Origin: Henckelia pumila
Taxonomy: Eukaryota; Streptophyta; Magnoliopsida; Lamiales; Gesneriaceae
Length of the DNA: 64,000 nt
Direction: 5' to 3'
Assembly: GCF_033568475.1 (NCBI RefSeq)
Contig: NC_133120.1
Span: 84,338,151-84,402,150 of the forward strand
A model generated the notes under the pieces. The model did not search any database and was not told where the DNA came from. It worked only from the letters and a program-made list of their open reading frames with translations. A program made the position numbers and the translations under genes. Of the stretch, positions 1 to 12,064 are shown one piece after another; within the stretch, counting starts at the first letter, position 1, and every line of letters begins with the position of its first letter.

Positions 1-230
1 CAGAGGGGCGGGGCCCCTAATGCCATAGGTTTTCCTACTTGCCCGAAGTGTCAAAAGATGCATTCGGGACCGTGTTTGTTGGGAGCAGGGGTTTGCTATC
101 ACTGTAGGGAGCCAGGACATCAGATAGCTAACTGCCCGAGGAAGAAGAACACTGCTGGTAGAGTGTTCGTCATGCAGGCCGAGGAGGTAGATCCAGACAC
201 CTCCTTGATCACCGGTATATCTTACCCCTA
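1..230 (+). pseudogene. gag C-terminal zinc-knuckle part of the Tekay element
   Basis: The translated stretch shows CPKCQKMH followed by a classical CX2CX4HX4C knuckle (CYHCREPGHQIANC), as in Tekay gag. An AT-rich stretch of about 200 bp that begins GT and ends AG (215-416) lies between gag and the protease region and resembles an intron. Whether it is spliced is not shown by the sequence. Part of a broken element. Confidence 0.8.
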
Positions 231-416
231 ACATTTTAATAATTTTCCTTTGGTTAAAATTTCGTCTTTATTTTGGAGTTGTTGTTATTTGGGTTATTTA
301 ACTGCATGTTAGAATAGGAAGCATGTTTTACTTGTGATTAGAATTAAGAATTAGTAGTGACTCGTTTGGGAAATTTTAGTAGTGGTATGAAATTGTTGGG
401 AATTTTCTGCGTGCAG

Positions 417-3400
417 GGAGAATTCTAGTTGGAGGTAACTCCACGTTTGCGCTGCTAGATTCAGGGGCTACGCATTCGTTTATCTCCCTGGAGTTTATCA
501 GGCGGATAGGCATCACACCTGAGAGTATTGACAGTGGGTATGATGTTACTATGCCGTCAGGGCAGATTATTTCTACCTCGAAGGTCATTCGAGATTTGGA
601 GTTGGAGCTTCAGGGACACTCCATTCGAGCATATGTAGTGGTATTGCCATTGAGTGGCTTCGATCTGATTTTGGGTATGGACTGGTTGACAGTCAATGGA
701 GCTTCGATTGATTTTCATCGGAGATCAGTGTCAGTGAGACCTACAGTAGGCGACCCGTTCACTTTTCATGCATCTCAGAGCAGTGATATTCCTCAGGTAA
801 TATCTCTCATTCAGGCGAGGAAGTTGTTGAGACGGGGTTGCCAGGGGTTTCTAGCCAGTATTGTCACGGCCTCAGAACCATCTAGCAGATCTTTGTCAGA
901 GATAGAGGTGGTTCGTGACTTTCCGGATGTCTTTCCGGAGGATGTTGTAGGGATTCCACCAGTGAGAGATGTGGAGTTCAGCATCGAGTTAGTGCCAGAC
1001 ACCGTGCCTATCTCTAAGGCACCGTACAGACTTGCTCCTACCGAGATGAAAGTATTGAAGGAGCAGATTCAGGAGTTGTTAGAGAAAGGCTTTGTTCGTC
1101 CTAGCTTTTCTCCGTGGGGAGCTCCGGTGTTATTTGTGAAGAAGAAGGATGGCAGTATGAGACTGTGAATCGATTATCGAAAGCTCAACAGGGTCACAGT
1201 GAAGAACAAGTATCCACTGCCGAGGATAGAGGATTTATTTGACCAGTTGCAGGGAGCTTCAGTGTTCTCCAAGATCGATCTGCGATCTGGTTATCATCAG
1301 TTGCGTGTTAGAGATGCAGATGTGTCCAAGACTGCTTTTAGGACACGATATGGGCATTACGAGTTCTTAGTGATGCCATTTGGGATGACCAATGCTCCAG
1401 CGATTTTCATGGATCTCATGAACCGAGTTTTTCAACCGTATCTAGATCAGTTCATCATAGTCTTTATTGATGATATCTTGATCTATTCTAGGAGCATTGA
1501 GGAGCATAGACAGCATCTGCAGACAACCTTGCATACTTTGAGGGAACATCGTTTGTATGCCAAGTTCAGCAAGTGCGAGTTTTGGCTCGAGCAGGTGGCA
1601 TTTCTTGGCCACATTATTTCGAGAGATGGGATTGCAGTGGATCAGTCTAAGGTTGAGGCAGTGCAGAATTGGGGTATTCCGAAGAATGCTTCAGATATTC
1701 GCAGTTTCTTGGGTTTGGCAGGGTATTATAGGAAGTTCATCAAGGGTTTTTCCTCTATTGCAGTACCCTTGACTTCCTTGACCAAGAAGAATGCGAAGTT
1801 TATCTGGAGTTTAGACTGTCAGAGGAGCTTCGATCAGCTGAAGGAAGCACTCACTACTGCACCAGTGTTAGCGGTGACAGTACCACATGAGGAGTTAGTA
1901 GTGTACACCGACGCGTCTAAACTAGGTTTAGGCGTAGTTCTTATGCAGTGTGGTAAGGTTATTGCGTATGCATCGAGGCAGCTGAAGATTCATGAGCAGA
2001 ATTATCCGACGCATGACTTGGAGTTGGCAGCAGTGGTTTTCGCTTTGAAAATCTGGAGGCACTATCTGTATGGCGAGAAGTGCAAGATTTTCACAGACCA
2101 CAAGAGTCTCAAGTACTTCTTCACACAGAAGGAGTTGAACATGAGACAGCGCAGATGGTTGGAGTTGGTGAAGGACTATGAATGTGACATTAGCTACCAT
2201 CCGGGTAAAGCTAATGTAGTGGCCGATGATTTGAGTCGGAAGTCGTCAGTGGTATCATGTTTGACCGTACAGTTACCACTACAGAGCGAGATTCAGAGAT
2301 TTGACTTGGAGTGTTATCCGAGTGGTCATGCACCGAGCTTGTCAGTGTTGATGGTGCAGCCAGTTCTGCGAGATCGGATTCGGGATGGACAGTCTACTGA
2401 TGAGGAGTTGCAGCGATGGAGACAGAGAGATGAGGCCAGGGGTAACCTCTTGTATACAGTGGTGGATGGTATCGTTCAGTAACGTGGTAGGATGTGGGTA
2501 CCGAACGTCGATCAGTTGAGAGCTGAGATTTTAGCAGAGGCTCACACATCTCCGTACTCCATTCACCCCGAAAGTACGAAGATGTACAAAGATTTTCAGC
2601 TATTGTATTGGTGGCCCGGGATGAAGAGTGACATCGGGAGAGTGGTGTCAGAGTGCTTGACTTGTCAGCAAGTCAAGGAAGAGCATCAGCGTCCAGCAGG
2701 ACTTCTTAGACCTCTTCCTATTCCGGAATGGAAATGGGAGAATATTACGATGGACTTTGTGGTTAGCTTACCGAGGAGTGCCAGAGGTTGCACAGCGATT
2801 TGGGTGATTGTGGATAGACTCACCAAGTCAGCTCATTTCTTGCCGGTGAGGACTACTTATTCTTTGACACAGTATGCAGAGCTTTACATCAGAGAGATTG
2901 TTAGACTGCATGGCATACCAGTGTCTATTGTGTCAGACAGAGATCCGAGATTCACATCTGCGTTTTGAAAGAGTCTGCACACAGCATTGGAGACTAGGCT
3001 TTTGTTCAGCACAACATTTCATCCCCAGACAGATGGTCAGTCTGAGAGGGTGATCCAGGTTCTCGAGGATCTTTTGAGAGCTTGTGTCATTGATTTTCGG
3101 GGCTCTTGGGAGACTAGACTGCCATTAGTGGAGTTTACCTATAACAACAGTTTTCAATCGTCTATAGGTATGACTCCTTATGCAGCATTGTATGGGAGGA
3201 TATGCAGATCTCCTGTGCATTGGGATGAGGTTGGTGAGCGAATTTTACTGGGTCCTGAGATTGTGCAGCAGACAGCTGACATTGTGACTCAGATTCGAGA
3301 TCGGATGAGGACTGCTCAGAGTCGGCAGAAGAGTTATGCAGATGCCAGACGACGAGATTTGGAGTTCGCTGTAGGCGATCACGTATTCCTGAAGGTGTCA

Positions 3401-3790
3401 CCTATGAAGGGAGTAGTGCATTTTGGCTGGAGAGGCAAGCTTAATCCGAGGTATATAGGGCCGTTCGAGATCTTGGAGAGAGTTGGCACGTTGGCCTACC
3501 GTTTAGCTCTACCACCAGGGCTAGCGGCAGTGCACAACGTTTTCCATGTATCCATGCTTCGGAGATATGTCTCTAACCCGTCGCATGTGTTGGATTTCGA
3601 GCCCTTGCAGTTGCCACCAGATCTAGTTTATGAGGAGAGGCCAGTGCGGATCTTGGCTAGGGAGGAGCGGAGGCTTAGGACGCGGGTCATACCGATGGTC
3701 AGAGTCCAGTGGCTGAATCACTCGGAGGAGGAAGCTACTTGGGAGACCGAGGAAGACATGAGGACTCGCTACCCGGATTTGTTCGGGTAA
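417..3790 (+). pseudogene. pol region of the Tekay element (PR, RT, RNase H, IN, chromodomain)
   Basis: Recognisable parts are the aspartic protease motif LLDSGATHSF (about 450-480), reverse transcriptase with the FIDDIL active-site motif (about 1460-1490), RNase H beginning VYTDASKLG (about 1900), the integrase zinc-binding and catalytic core (about 2510-3250), and a C-terminal chromodomain with ATWETEEDM near the end (about 3640-3790). These are the standard Ty3/gypsy order, which identifies the superfamily. The region is interrupted in a few places and is treated as a fossil. Confidence 0.92.
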
Positions 3791-3836
3791 GTACTTTAAA
3801 TTTCGAGGACGAAATTCAATTTAAGGGGGGGAGAAT

Positions 3837-6477
3837 TGTAACACCCGGTATTTTAAATACGTAAATCCGCATGCATAATTAGGGTATTTAATTATTTAAA
3901 TTTGTGATTTATGGGTTAAATAATTATGTGAATTATTAGTGCATGATTTAATTCATTTTTAAGCATTTAACCCATAATTAATGATTTCTATGATTTTTAG
4001 TATTTTAATTATTTTATCGCGTAGACGGGACCGTGGACGGACGAGATGACAACTTTCTAGCCAATTAATTTCATGAGCCTTTTTAGAGCCCTAAAATATT
4101 ATTTTGAGTTTTATTACCTCAAAATTTTTAGTATTTAATTTTATATAATTTTAGGAGTCCATTTTATTCAAAATAAGCCAAAATATTGACTTTTTAGTAT
4201 TTTTAAAATTTTATTAATTTGATATTTCGGGATTTTAATATATTTAAGTTATTTATCAGATTATTAAACTTTATATAGATTTTTAAGTGGTATAATTTTT
4301 ATAATTAAAACCTTTTTAATTATATTTAACTATCCTATACTTTAATTTAATTAAACCCTAAACCTAATATACCTAACCTCACGTATTCAAGCCCCAGCCG
4401 ACACCTCACTCTCCTCCATCACCCTCTTCATCTTTCCAGACATCCCCAAAACTCCATAGCTCAATTTTCTTAAAGCTTCGAAGGTGTGTTCGTCCCGTCG
4501 TCCCGGAATCGTCCCACGCTCTTTTTCTCTTCGTTTCCGGTGAAAGGCATGATTTCCTTCTATATTTTTCGTGCCTATCAGATATATTAGTGTGTGTATT
4601 GAGTATGCATCAAAAACATTGAAGAATTTTCAGAAAATAAATTTATTGTGGTTGTATGCGCATGTCTCTTGTTTTGGGTTGATCATGTCCACGTTTTTCC
4701 TAGCCATGGATGTTCTAGCTGCTGGTAAGGGTCCCTAGGGTGTCTAGGGTGAGTCTAGGCTCGATTGGCTCGGTTGGTTCAAGCCAAAAGAGCCCAGAAA
4801 CCGAGAGGTTGCAGATCGGGTTCCATGGGCGTGCAGTGTAGGGTTCGTTGGAAGAGGCTTTGGCTGCTGTGCTTGGGGCTGCATGGGGTCGGGGTTGTGA
4901 CCAGGTTAGGACCGCCCAGACGTAGGCTACGTCTGGGCGGCGAAGCTCCGGCCAGGGGCGGCCGGAGCACGGCGGCAGCAGCCCTAGAAGAGCTGCTGCT
5001 CGCGGGCGGACAGATTAGGGAAGGGGTAGGGCAGTTCGGGTTTTAGGGTTTGATGGGTCCGGGTCGGGTCAGTCCAGTCTTGGGTCAAGTTAGTTGGGTC
5101 CGGGTTCGGGTTGAGTTAGTTGGGCTCGGGTATTTTTGTTTTTAAGTTTTAAGTTTAATTAAAGGTTTAATGGGCCTAATTAAATCTTAAAATTTTATTG
5201 GGCTCCATTTAATTATTTTGGGTTGATTTCAATTATTTGGGCTTAAATTGATTTAATTAAGTGAGTCCAATAATTTTCATGGGCTTTAGGGCCCGTGAAA
5301 GTTATTGGGCCAGTCTTTGGGCTTTTGGGCCCATTGGGCCAGAATTGTGTTATGGGACTTTAATTAATTTTATTTGGGCTTAGAAAAATTTTATTGGGCT
5401 TAAGTATGTTAATGGGCCAGATTTAAGTAAATGGGCTTGAGTGTTAGGGCCAGCAGTCCAGTACAATCCATGAGAAATTGCATGTGTCCTGATTATATAT
5501 TTAATTATTTTTATGCATTGAAGTTATTTTAATATGTATATGTTAGTATGAAATTTAATTAAACATATATGAAGGACACACATTTTATTTAAGTACATGC
5601 ATTCATGAAATAATTTTATGTATGATTAAATGTTTAAAGTTGAGCAATAAGAAAATATTTTATGTTGGAAGTTGAAGTAGTGTGACAATTTGAGATTTGA
5701 GGGGGATTCGTCCCCATATGTGAACTATTGAAGGGCAGTTTACTGCCAATTTAAGAGGTGATTCGTCACCGCCACGTACGTTGGTTTCCACGCTGATCAG
5801 TATTTAATGTATGATTTAAGGTTACACTATGGATACAACCATGCGATGTTAGAAAATAAATTGCTCAACAATATTTATGTATTATGTTATTTAAGTTAAT
5901 TTAAGTTATGATATGTTATGATATTTTTTTTAAGCATGCTCATTCATGTATATGTTATGTATTAGTAGTAAATTGATTTAAATTATTTTAAACTCTTGTT
6001 ATGTTAGCATGTTGGGCCTCTAGGCTCACTACACTGGTATGGTGCAGGTGAGTACGTAGAGGAGGATGTAGTACCCACCGGAGACGAGGACGTATGAGCA
6101 GGCTGGCAGTGATCCCCGTGACCGTGATAGATGTCTGAGTCACATTGCATGTTTTTGATTATGTCAGCATGTTACACATTTTATATTATTTTTCAGTGGT
6201 TGTGATTTTTGAATATTTTATTGAATATTGTCAGTGCATGCAAACTTTAATAATTTTTTCTTATGCAGTATTTTTAATTAAATGTTTGACTCAGATATTT
6301 ATTTTATTTAAAGAATGCAATTTTTATTTAAGTTATTTATTTATTTATTTTAAATCTTTTTATTTTGTGCGTATATGTGTATGGGCATATATGTACATAT
6401 TTTATTTAATAAGTATATATAAAAAAAAAATTCCGCATATTTATTTATTTATTAATTATAGAGTTAGGGTCGTTTCA
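3837..6477 (+). repeat. 3' LTR of the Tekay element
   Basis: It begins TGTAACACCCGG directly after a G-rich polypurine tract and ends GGGTCGTTTCA, giving the usual TG...CA ends and a length of about 2.6 kb, typical of Tekay. The middle holds a GC-richer patch (about 4765-5046) and many GGGCTTAA/TGGGCC-like repeats. Small open frames in it look random. The partner LTR and the target duplication cannot be checked because the left end is off the window; the five bases after the LTR are CCTTG. Confidence 0.9.
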
Positions 6478-6954
6478 CCTTGTTAACTAAAAAGTACTTA
6501 AAAAGTATTTTTTTGGTCTGGCTTTTGAAACCAAACGGGGCCTTAAAAGAAAAGAAGTTTCGAGAAAACAATATATTTAAATTATGGATTTAAACAAAAC
6601 AGTAGATTCATATTATAACTGTATTATTAGATAAAATTAGATTCATCCATTATTGACAGATATATAAAAAATTACACGATAAGGCCCAAAAAATATCAAT
6701 ATTTAAAAAAAAAAATTAAAAATCCCTTTGACAAGATAATTTGAAATTTGAAATTTTTAACAAAATACAGTAGAAACCTTTTTCAAGATCATGTCGAACT
6801 TAGATTTTTTAAACTGTTTAATCTTTTCATAGATTATATTGCGATATAATATAAATATAAACATTTGTTTTTTTTTAAAAAAAAACACAAGCAGTGAAAC
6901 AAAAATATGATTATTTTTTCCATTTCACGTTCTAAACCAGCCCAGTTTTCGATT
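6478..6954. other. Gene-free AT-rich stretch with a MITE-edge-like sequence
   Basis: No gene is seen. Around 6490-6545 a sequence read on the minus strand as AAGGCCCCGTTTGGTTTC followed by AAAAGTACTT-like repeats resembles one end of a hAT-type MITE. The opposite end was not found, possibly because the Tekay element inserted into it. Confidence 0.35.
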
Positions 6955-8425
6955 AATGGCTCTCATCTTCAGTGCGATCCGTGATGTTTCTCCATCCATT
7001 AATTTGTGTGCTATGAAGCTCCATTTGGTTCATTTGTATGAACCTAAGTCCAAGAAAAACGAAATTTTGTGTGTTCCATGATCGAGAGGTAAATTTACAA
7101 AGTTTTTTGTTTTATTGCTCAAACATTAACAAATATTAATCTAAACTTTGTGGAATTGTCTTATTCTCTAGGATTCATGCATTCATGGTACGATCACTAC
7201 AGTTGTGGACAGTTTATACCAATCCTCAAAAATGACATTTGTTTGCTCTTAAAGATGTGATAGTTGTTGGCAATCACATGTACTACAAAACAACACAACA
7301 CAAAATTAAATTATTGTTAAGAAGACTCAAGTTTGTGAGTTTTTTGAATATACGTTATCATCCTATAAATATGAATTCATATCAATCGTTGAACTGAAAA
7401 ATCAATAAGCAGTTGATTAAAAAAAATAATTTTTGTTTAATTAAATTTATTTATTCTACTTTAATTTTGTTTTTTCGTAATGTTATTGAAAAAATTCCAA
7501 ATTTAATTGTTTGTTTTGTTTTGTTTTTTCGGATGTGATAGACAAGATGGTGACGAGAGAATATCTACGAAATAAGGAAATAAATGGACGTGTTACAAAA
7601 CTTATCAATATCATCTTTGAAAACACAAAGTAAATATTAATATTTTCAATTTCTTAATTATTGTTTATGTTAATTCTGTGTTATTTACTCTTTAGAAATA
7701 AGTTAACCGAATAACGTATACATTTTGGAGAATTTTGGTTGACGATTTGAGGGCTCACTGGCAAATATTGTGAAGAGCCTATTGTGATGTTCTTCAAATG
7801 TGTCAATAAAAAATATTTCAAGGTGAAATATGTCTACTACCGCATACCAAATTACCAAAATCCTTGTGAAGAAGGATTTGGATGAAATCAAGGATTTTCA
7901 AAAAAGTATTTTATAATATATTTAATTTATTGAATTGTTTAATTAGCAATTGCAACCATTTCATAATCAAATTTATTGCATGTACAGATTGAACTCTGAG
8001 TGCAACAAACCCATAGCACAGTCACTCCAACAATTATACATAGTTTATTAGAAGAAATTACGACTTCGAAAGAAATTTTAAGAACTCTTGAACAACTTTA
8101 TGAGAACAATTAAGTATAGTTATGACATTAAATATTATGTTAATTTTTTTATATGTTATTTTTGTCTTATAATTTGTTTGTTCTAATTATCTGATTTAAA
8201 GGTCGCTAACTTTTGGGTTAATGTTAAAATAGCAAGTGTTGAAACACATGATAATGATATTATTTGTCATGTGCCAATTGTCCAAAAAATATACTAAAAA
8301 AGAAAACTATCATTTATTCAATGTTTTTTTCCAAAGTATTTAGATATTGCATAAATTCAAATAAATATATGATTGAATTTAAACTTATAGATAAAAATAA
8401 TATTAAAAATTTTAAAAAAATTAGA
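6955..8425 (+). pseudogene. Decayed RPA70-like (replication protein A large subunit) OB-fold gene
   Basis: Pieces read in changing frames resemble the plant RPA1/OB-fold family. Near 6970 there is a segment like IRDVSPSINLCAMKLHLVHL. Near 7170 there is IHAF, and near 7250 a piece like LKDVIVVGNHMYYKTTQHK. Near 7540 DVIDKMVTREY is followed by GRVTKLINIIFEN. Near 7830 there is a stretch like TTAYQITKILVKKDLDEIKD. Near 8260 YYLSCANCPKNI looks like the first half of the C-terminal zinc finger, and near 8350-8390 KYMIEFKLIDKNN completes that domain. Many stops and frameshifts and AT drift show that it is long dead. Such genes occur as host paralogues and as passengers of plant Helitrons. The order of pieces is right, but each match is partial. 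Confidence 0.6.
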
Positions 8426-11166
8426 TTGACTATTTTATCCGAAAATTTAAAAATCGCCAAGTCAATCTATCGAAAAATAAACTTCAAATTTTTCCGCTCA
8501 AAATCAATATAATAAATAGAATAGTTATCTATATACATATAAAAAAATTGCAAATTAAATTCAATTTTCTTTCATATTATTAAAACATTCTTAAACCTCG
8601 TGCTTTGCAAAAGTAGGTCATATTTCACGTCTCTAAAGCATGTAATTACTAAAACTATTCGATTTTTGTGCCACTTACAAATTCAATTTTTATGATAAAT
8701 ACACTTTATTTATATTTCTCAATAATTGATTTTAATTTAAAAATAAAACACAAAATATTAATCTTTTTAAATATACTTTATTTATATAGCTTAAAATATA
8801 ATATATTTGAACAACATTATCAATTATGATAATTAGGCATGCACGTAGATGACCATGTTTTCAATAAATCAATGACTTCTTGATGAAAACAGATTACTGA
8901 AAATTTGAGTAAAATAAAAACAGGAAAATAAAGAAATACATGAAACTACAACAACACAAAATTGGGCTATTTCTTCCGGAAAATCAGAATATTGCCCATA
9001 AAAGAACGAAATTTTACATTATTATCATATTTGAAACTTACCGGATCTATTATCTATACATCGATCTCTAATCTCTTTCCGAAAGGAATGAATAATATTT
9101 TTAAAAATAATAAAAATAAAATTATCCAATCTGAAAGACTGAAACCATAATTATAAAATGATTTAGTTATATTTTTTAAAGATAAATATGATTAAAATTT
9201 ATAAAATTTTTAGATCAAATTATAAAATTACCAGATCTATTTTCGAAACAAATGAGATACAATCATTTCTGATAAATAAAATGAAAAATTTTAAAACATT
9301 AAAAAAATTTATTTCTATTTCAAAAATAATTGCTTTCAGAAAAATATTTTGATATCTAAACAAGTGCTTATCTCTACAGATTCAAGGATTAAACATACGT
9401 GATTTTCTGAATCTGAAAATAAGTAAATAAATATCAAAAGACCGAAAAAATATTTATCAAACCATTTGGTGCTCTGTATTAAAAAAAAAAAAAAAACTAG
9501 AGTTTGGTTGACAAGCCGAAGATAAAGTTTTTTTTCAAAAAAAAAAATGGATCTCATTATGTGAGTATTTTTAGTAAATTTTGAAATTTTGTGAAAGAAA
9601 ATTTGATAATTTTTTTTTTAGAAGACACTACCTAGATCTGGTTACCAGCTTAAGATTCCGTAAAATCCTTTAAGAAAACATGAATATTCAAATTAAAACA
9701 AAAAAATTGTACCCAAGTTTCGAAAATACTTATTTTGCGTTAAACCATTCGAGATATAAAAGATTCTCTATCGTTATAGGCTTATAGCGAAAGTTGTGAA
9801 TCTATTTTCGAAATACTGATTTTTTCGAATAAATCCCATTGAAAAAACAAGAACAAAAAATAGTCATCGATTTAACATCGATTTTTTTTTCTAAAGAAAT
9901 ATCATCAAACTCTAAAAATTAAAGAACATCGAATGAGTTTCTTTTGTTTCTTTTAATTTTATGTAAAAAAAATTCAAATAATTTTACAAAAAAATTATTA
10001 GTTTTAAGCATTTTAGTGTATTGTTATTTGTTAATTTAATATTTTAATTAAATCGTTTATATTGTTATTCACTAAACATATATTTTATCAACGAAGCAGC
10101 GTATGAAGTAATGTCAAAAGCATTCTCTTCTCGACAATTTTATCTCCTTTAAGGATATAATCAACGACAATTAAAAATATTAAATTATACATGCATTAAT
10201 ATCTATTTTTAAAATATATATCTCTAAATTTATTTGTGCATATAACACACCAAACTGTACTCATAAAAAAATTTACATGATTCTGAAATTTCAACCAGTT
10301 CAACCTCAAAAATCGCACTGATATTATTGATTTAACATGTCATATATATATATAAGTATCATCTATTAAGAATTCATCGATCCCATGGAACTAAAATCAA
10401 TTTTCAATCATGGTCAGTTGTAAGTCACCGTTTCTAGAGTTACAAATCCTAAATAATTTAAAATTTTAATATGCGATAATGATGGTAACCAAAGAAACTC
10501 AACGACGAATGTCGTATTTAAACAAATTTTTCAAAATTTGTAATAATACTTTTACACAATTTTTTGATTTAATTAGAGTTAGTTTAGCTTTTGTATTTAA
10601 TTTTAATTACAAACTCAAATTTTCATTCTTAATCATTTTATACACAATTTAAACCGTGCATCGCACGGGTGAAACATTAATAATAATTAATGAAAGAAAT
10701 TTCTAGAAGTAGCATTCAGATAAAAGATACATTGGCGAGTCAAGTTGCTGGACCTAAGGTGTGCTATCTCATAATTAATTGAGGGACAATTTGCGAGGTA
10801 GGTAGTTCAAGACATTAATTATATATTGCATCTATGAGTACAAAAAAACATTGATTAAATAATTGAAGGAAAAAACTTAAAGCGGTGGAGCCAAAAACGA
10901 AACGAGTATGCACTGCCACTCAGTATAATGCATTATTTTTTTCTTTGTTTTTGTAAATTTACATATTATTAATAAAAATATATAATTTAAAGTTATTAAA
11001 ATAATAAAATGTTCAAATAAATTTTCTCCTCAAAATTCCAAACTCCATTTTTCGAAAATATCTCGATGAAGTTTGCTTCCAAACAAGTCACATCTCTCAT
11101 TTAATGATTCGATGCATCCATGCAAGAGTTGCAGCAACAAATGAACAAATGGCCTTATATTCTATT

Positions 11167-11168
<2 letters not shown>
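8426..11168. other. Gene-free AT-rich desert
   Basis: No supported gene. Small open frames (8264-8512, 8962-9150) have AT-biased low-complexity composition. Near 8598-8620 a CTCGTGC TTTG CAAAAG stretch is a weak, degraded hairpin, and 10654-10668 is a better one (listed separately). The remainder holds A/T homopolymers and short repeats. Confidence 0.6.
10654..10668 (+). other. Helitron 3'-end-like hairpin
   Basis: CCGTGC-ATC-GCACGG is a perfect 6-bp stem with a 3-base loop, preceded by an AT-rich stretch and followed by GTGAAACATTAA. Many plant Helitrons end with a short GC-rich hairpin of this kind, then about ten bases and CTRR. Here the CTRR end is not intact, so this would be a degraded terminus. 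Confidence 0.4.

Positions 11169-11227
<59 letters not shown>
11169..11227. repeat. (TA)n microsatellite
   Basis: About 29 uninterrupted TA units. It creates spurious Ile-Tyr open frames on both strands. Confidence 0.97.
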
Positions 11228-11230
<3 letters not shown>

Positions 11231-11415
11231 AAATCAAATTCCCCATCATTATTGGTCCAAAATTATTTAATAAATACAGATCAACATCAACCTCACACAC
11301 CCACAAAAAATCCTTTCCAATGAAAAATACGTCTCATTTTCTGTTTTCTTCTCTCACAAAATTCCACATGGGGTTTGTCCCTTTGTGGGATTTGATATTT
11401 AATTTAAATATATAC

Positions 11416-11540
11416 GGTAAAATCGATGTTACCCATGAGATATTATCCATGAATAGATGTGAATCTCACGTGATTTGAACCAGTTATTAAGCTCCACGCT
11501 ACCCATAAGATAGTACTCCATAGGTAGCATCCACTTTACC
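11416..11540. mobile_element. Mutator-like MITE, 125 bp, with intact 9-bp target duplication
   Basis: The two ends are inverted repeats: GGTAAAATCGATGTTACCCA on the left and, read on the other strand, GGTAAAGTGGATGCTACCTA on the right. Both are bordered by the identical 9-mer AATATATAC (11407-11415 and 11541-11549). A 9-bp duplication with long imperfect inverted repeats fits the Mutator superfamily. No coding capacity. It lies about 525 bp upstream of the BIC1 start codon and carries a CACGTG G-box. Confidence 0.8.
11467..11472. promoter_or_regulatory. G-box (CACGTG) inside the MITE upstream of BIC1
   Basis: A perfect palindromic CACGTG lies about 0.6 kb before the BIC1 start. bZIP and bHLH factors, including HY5 and PIFs, bind such sites, and BIC genes are known to be light-induced through HY5. 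That this copy works is inference. Further ACGT cores occur nearer the gene, for example TGACGTGT near 11949. Confidence 0.4.
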
Positions 11541-12064
11541 AATATATACATACAAACACTCTTGAAATTATATATTGCATTATGATAAATTCAACCGTTG
11601 GCAACAATAGTAGGAAATTGCTACTCCATGGTGCCTTTTGCAAAAATTCAATATTACCATAGAGTTGCTAATCAAGTTGTTCATGTATTCGATCTGATTT
11701 ATATTTATAATAAAAACTAATAATTTGGACACATATAAACTAGTATATATTCAGGAGTCGAGTCAAACAAGAAATTTATTTCACAAAATCGATTTTTTTT
11801 AAGGGAAAAAAAAAAGGAGCGAGGACAAAGAACAAGTAGCAATTAGATGAAAAGGCAGCAGAAAATGAAACCACACAAATTGGAATCGAAAATCTCAGAA
11901 AAAGACACGTACACTTGTCGCCTACCATACAAAAAGCTACACTTTCCATTGACGTGTAACCAAACATTCCATTCGTTCCCCGTAGACACCCAAATCTCCC
12001 ACACTCGATAAATTTTCGCATTCAGCTTCGGATTCAGCTTCAAATCTCGAATCTGTTCCATCCC

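Larger units (their letters stand above)
1..6477 (+). mobile_element. Ty3/gypsy LTR retrotransposon, Tekay (chromovirus) clade, 3' part
   Basis: The element enters from the left edge, so its 5' LTR is outside the window. Parts in order are a gag CCHC knuckle, protease, reverse transcriptase, RNase H, integrase, a C-terminal chromodomain, a polypurine tract (about 3823-3833) and a complete 3' LTR (3837-6477). The chromodomain at the end of integrase and the very long LTR point to the Tekay clade of chromoviruses. The coding part is broken, with roughly three interruptions, but protein similarity is still easy to read, so it is probably fairly young. Age cannot be estimated from LTR divergence because only one LTR is visible. 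It is a fossil or non-autonomous copy. Confidence 0.93.

Noticed and set aside
4765-5046. 93-residue open frame in the Tekay LTR
   Set aside because: Arg/Gly-rich translation of a GC-rich LTR patch, with an overlapping antisense frame; no domain.
8264-8512. 82-residue plus-strand frame taken as a gene
   Set aside because: Its start overlaps the zinc-finger part of the RPA-like relic and the rest is AT-biased; treated as part of the pseudogene.
11097-11478. Open frames with poly Ile-Tyr across the TA microsatellite
   Set aside because: Produced by the (TA)n repeat on both strands.
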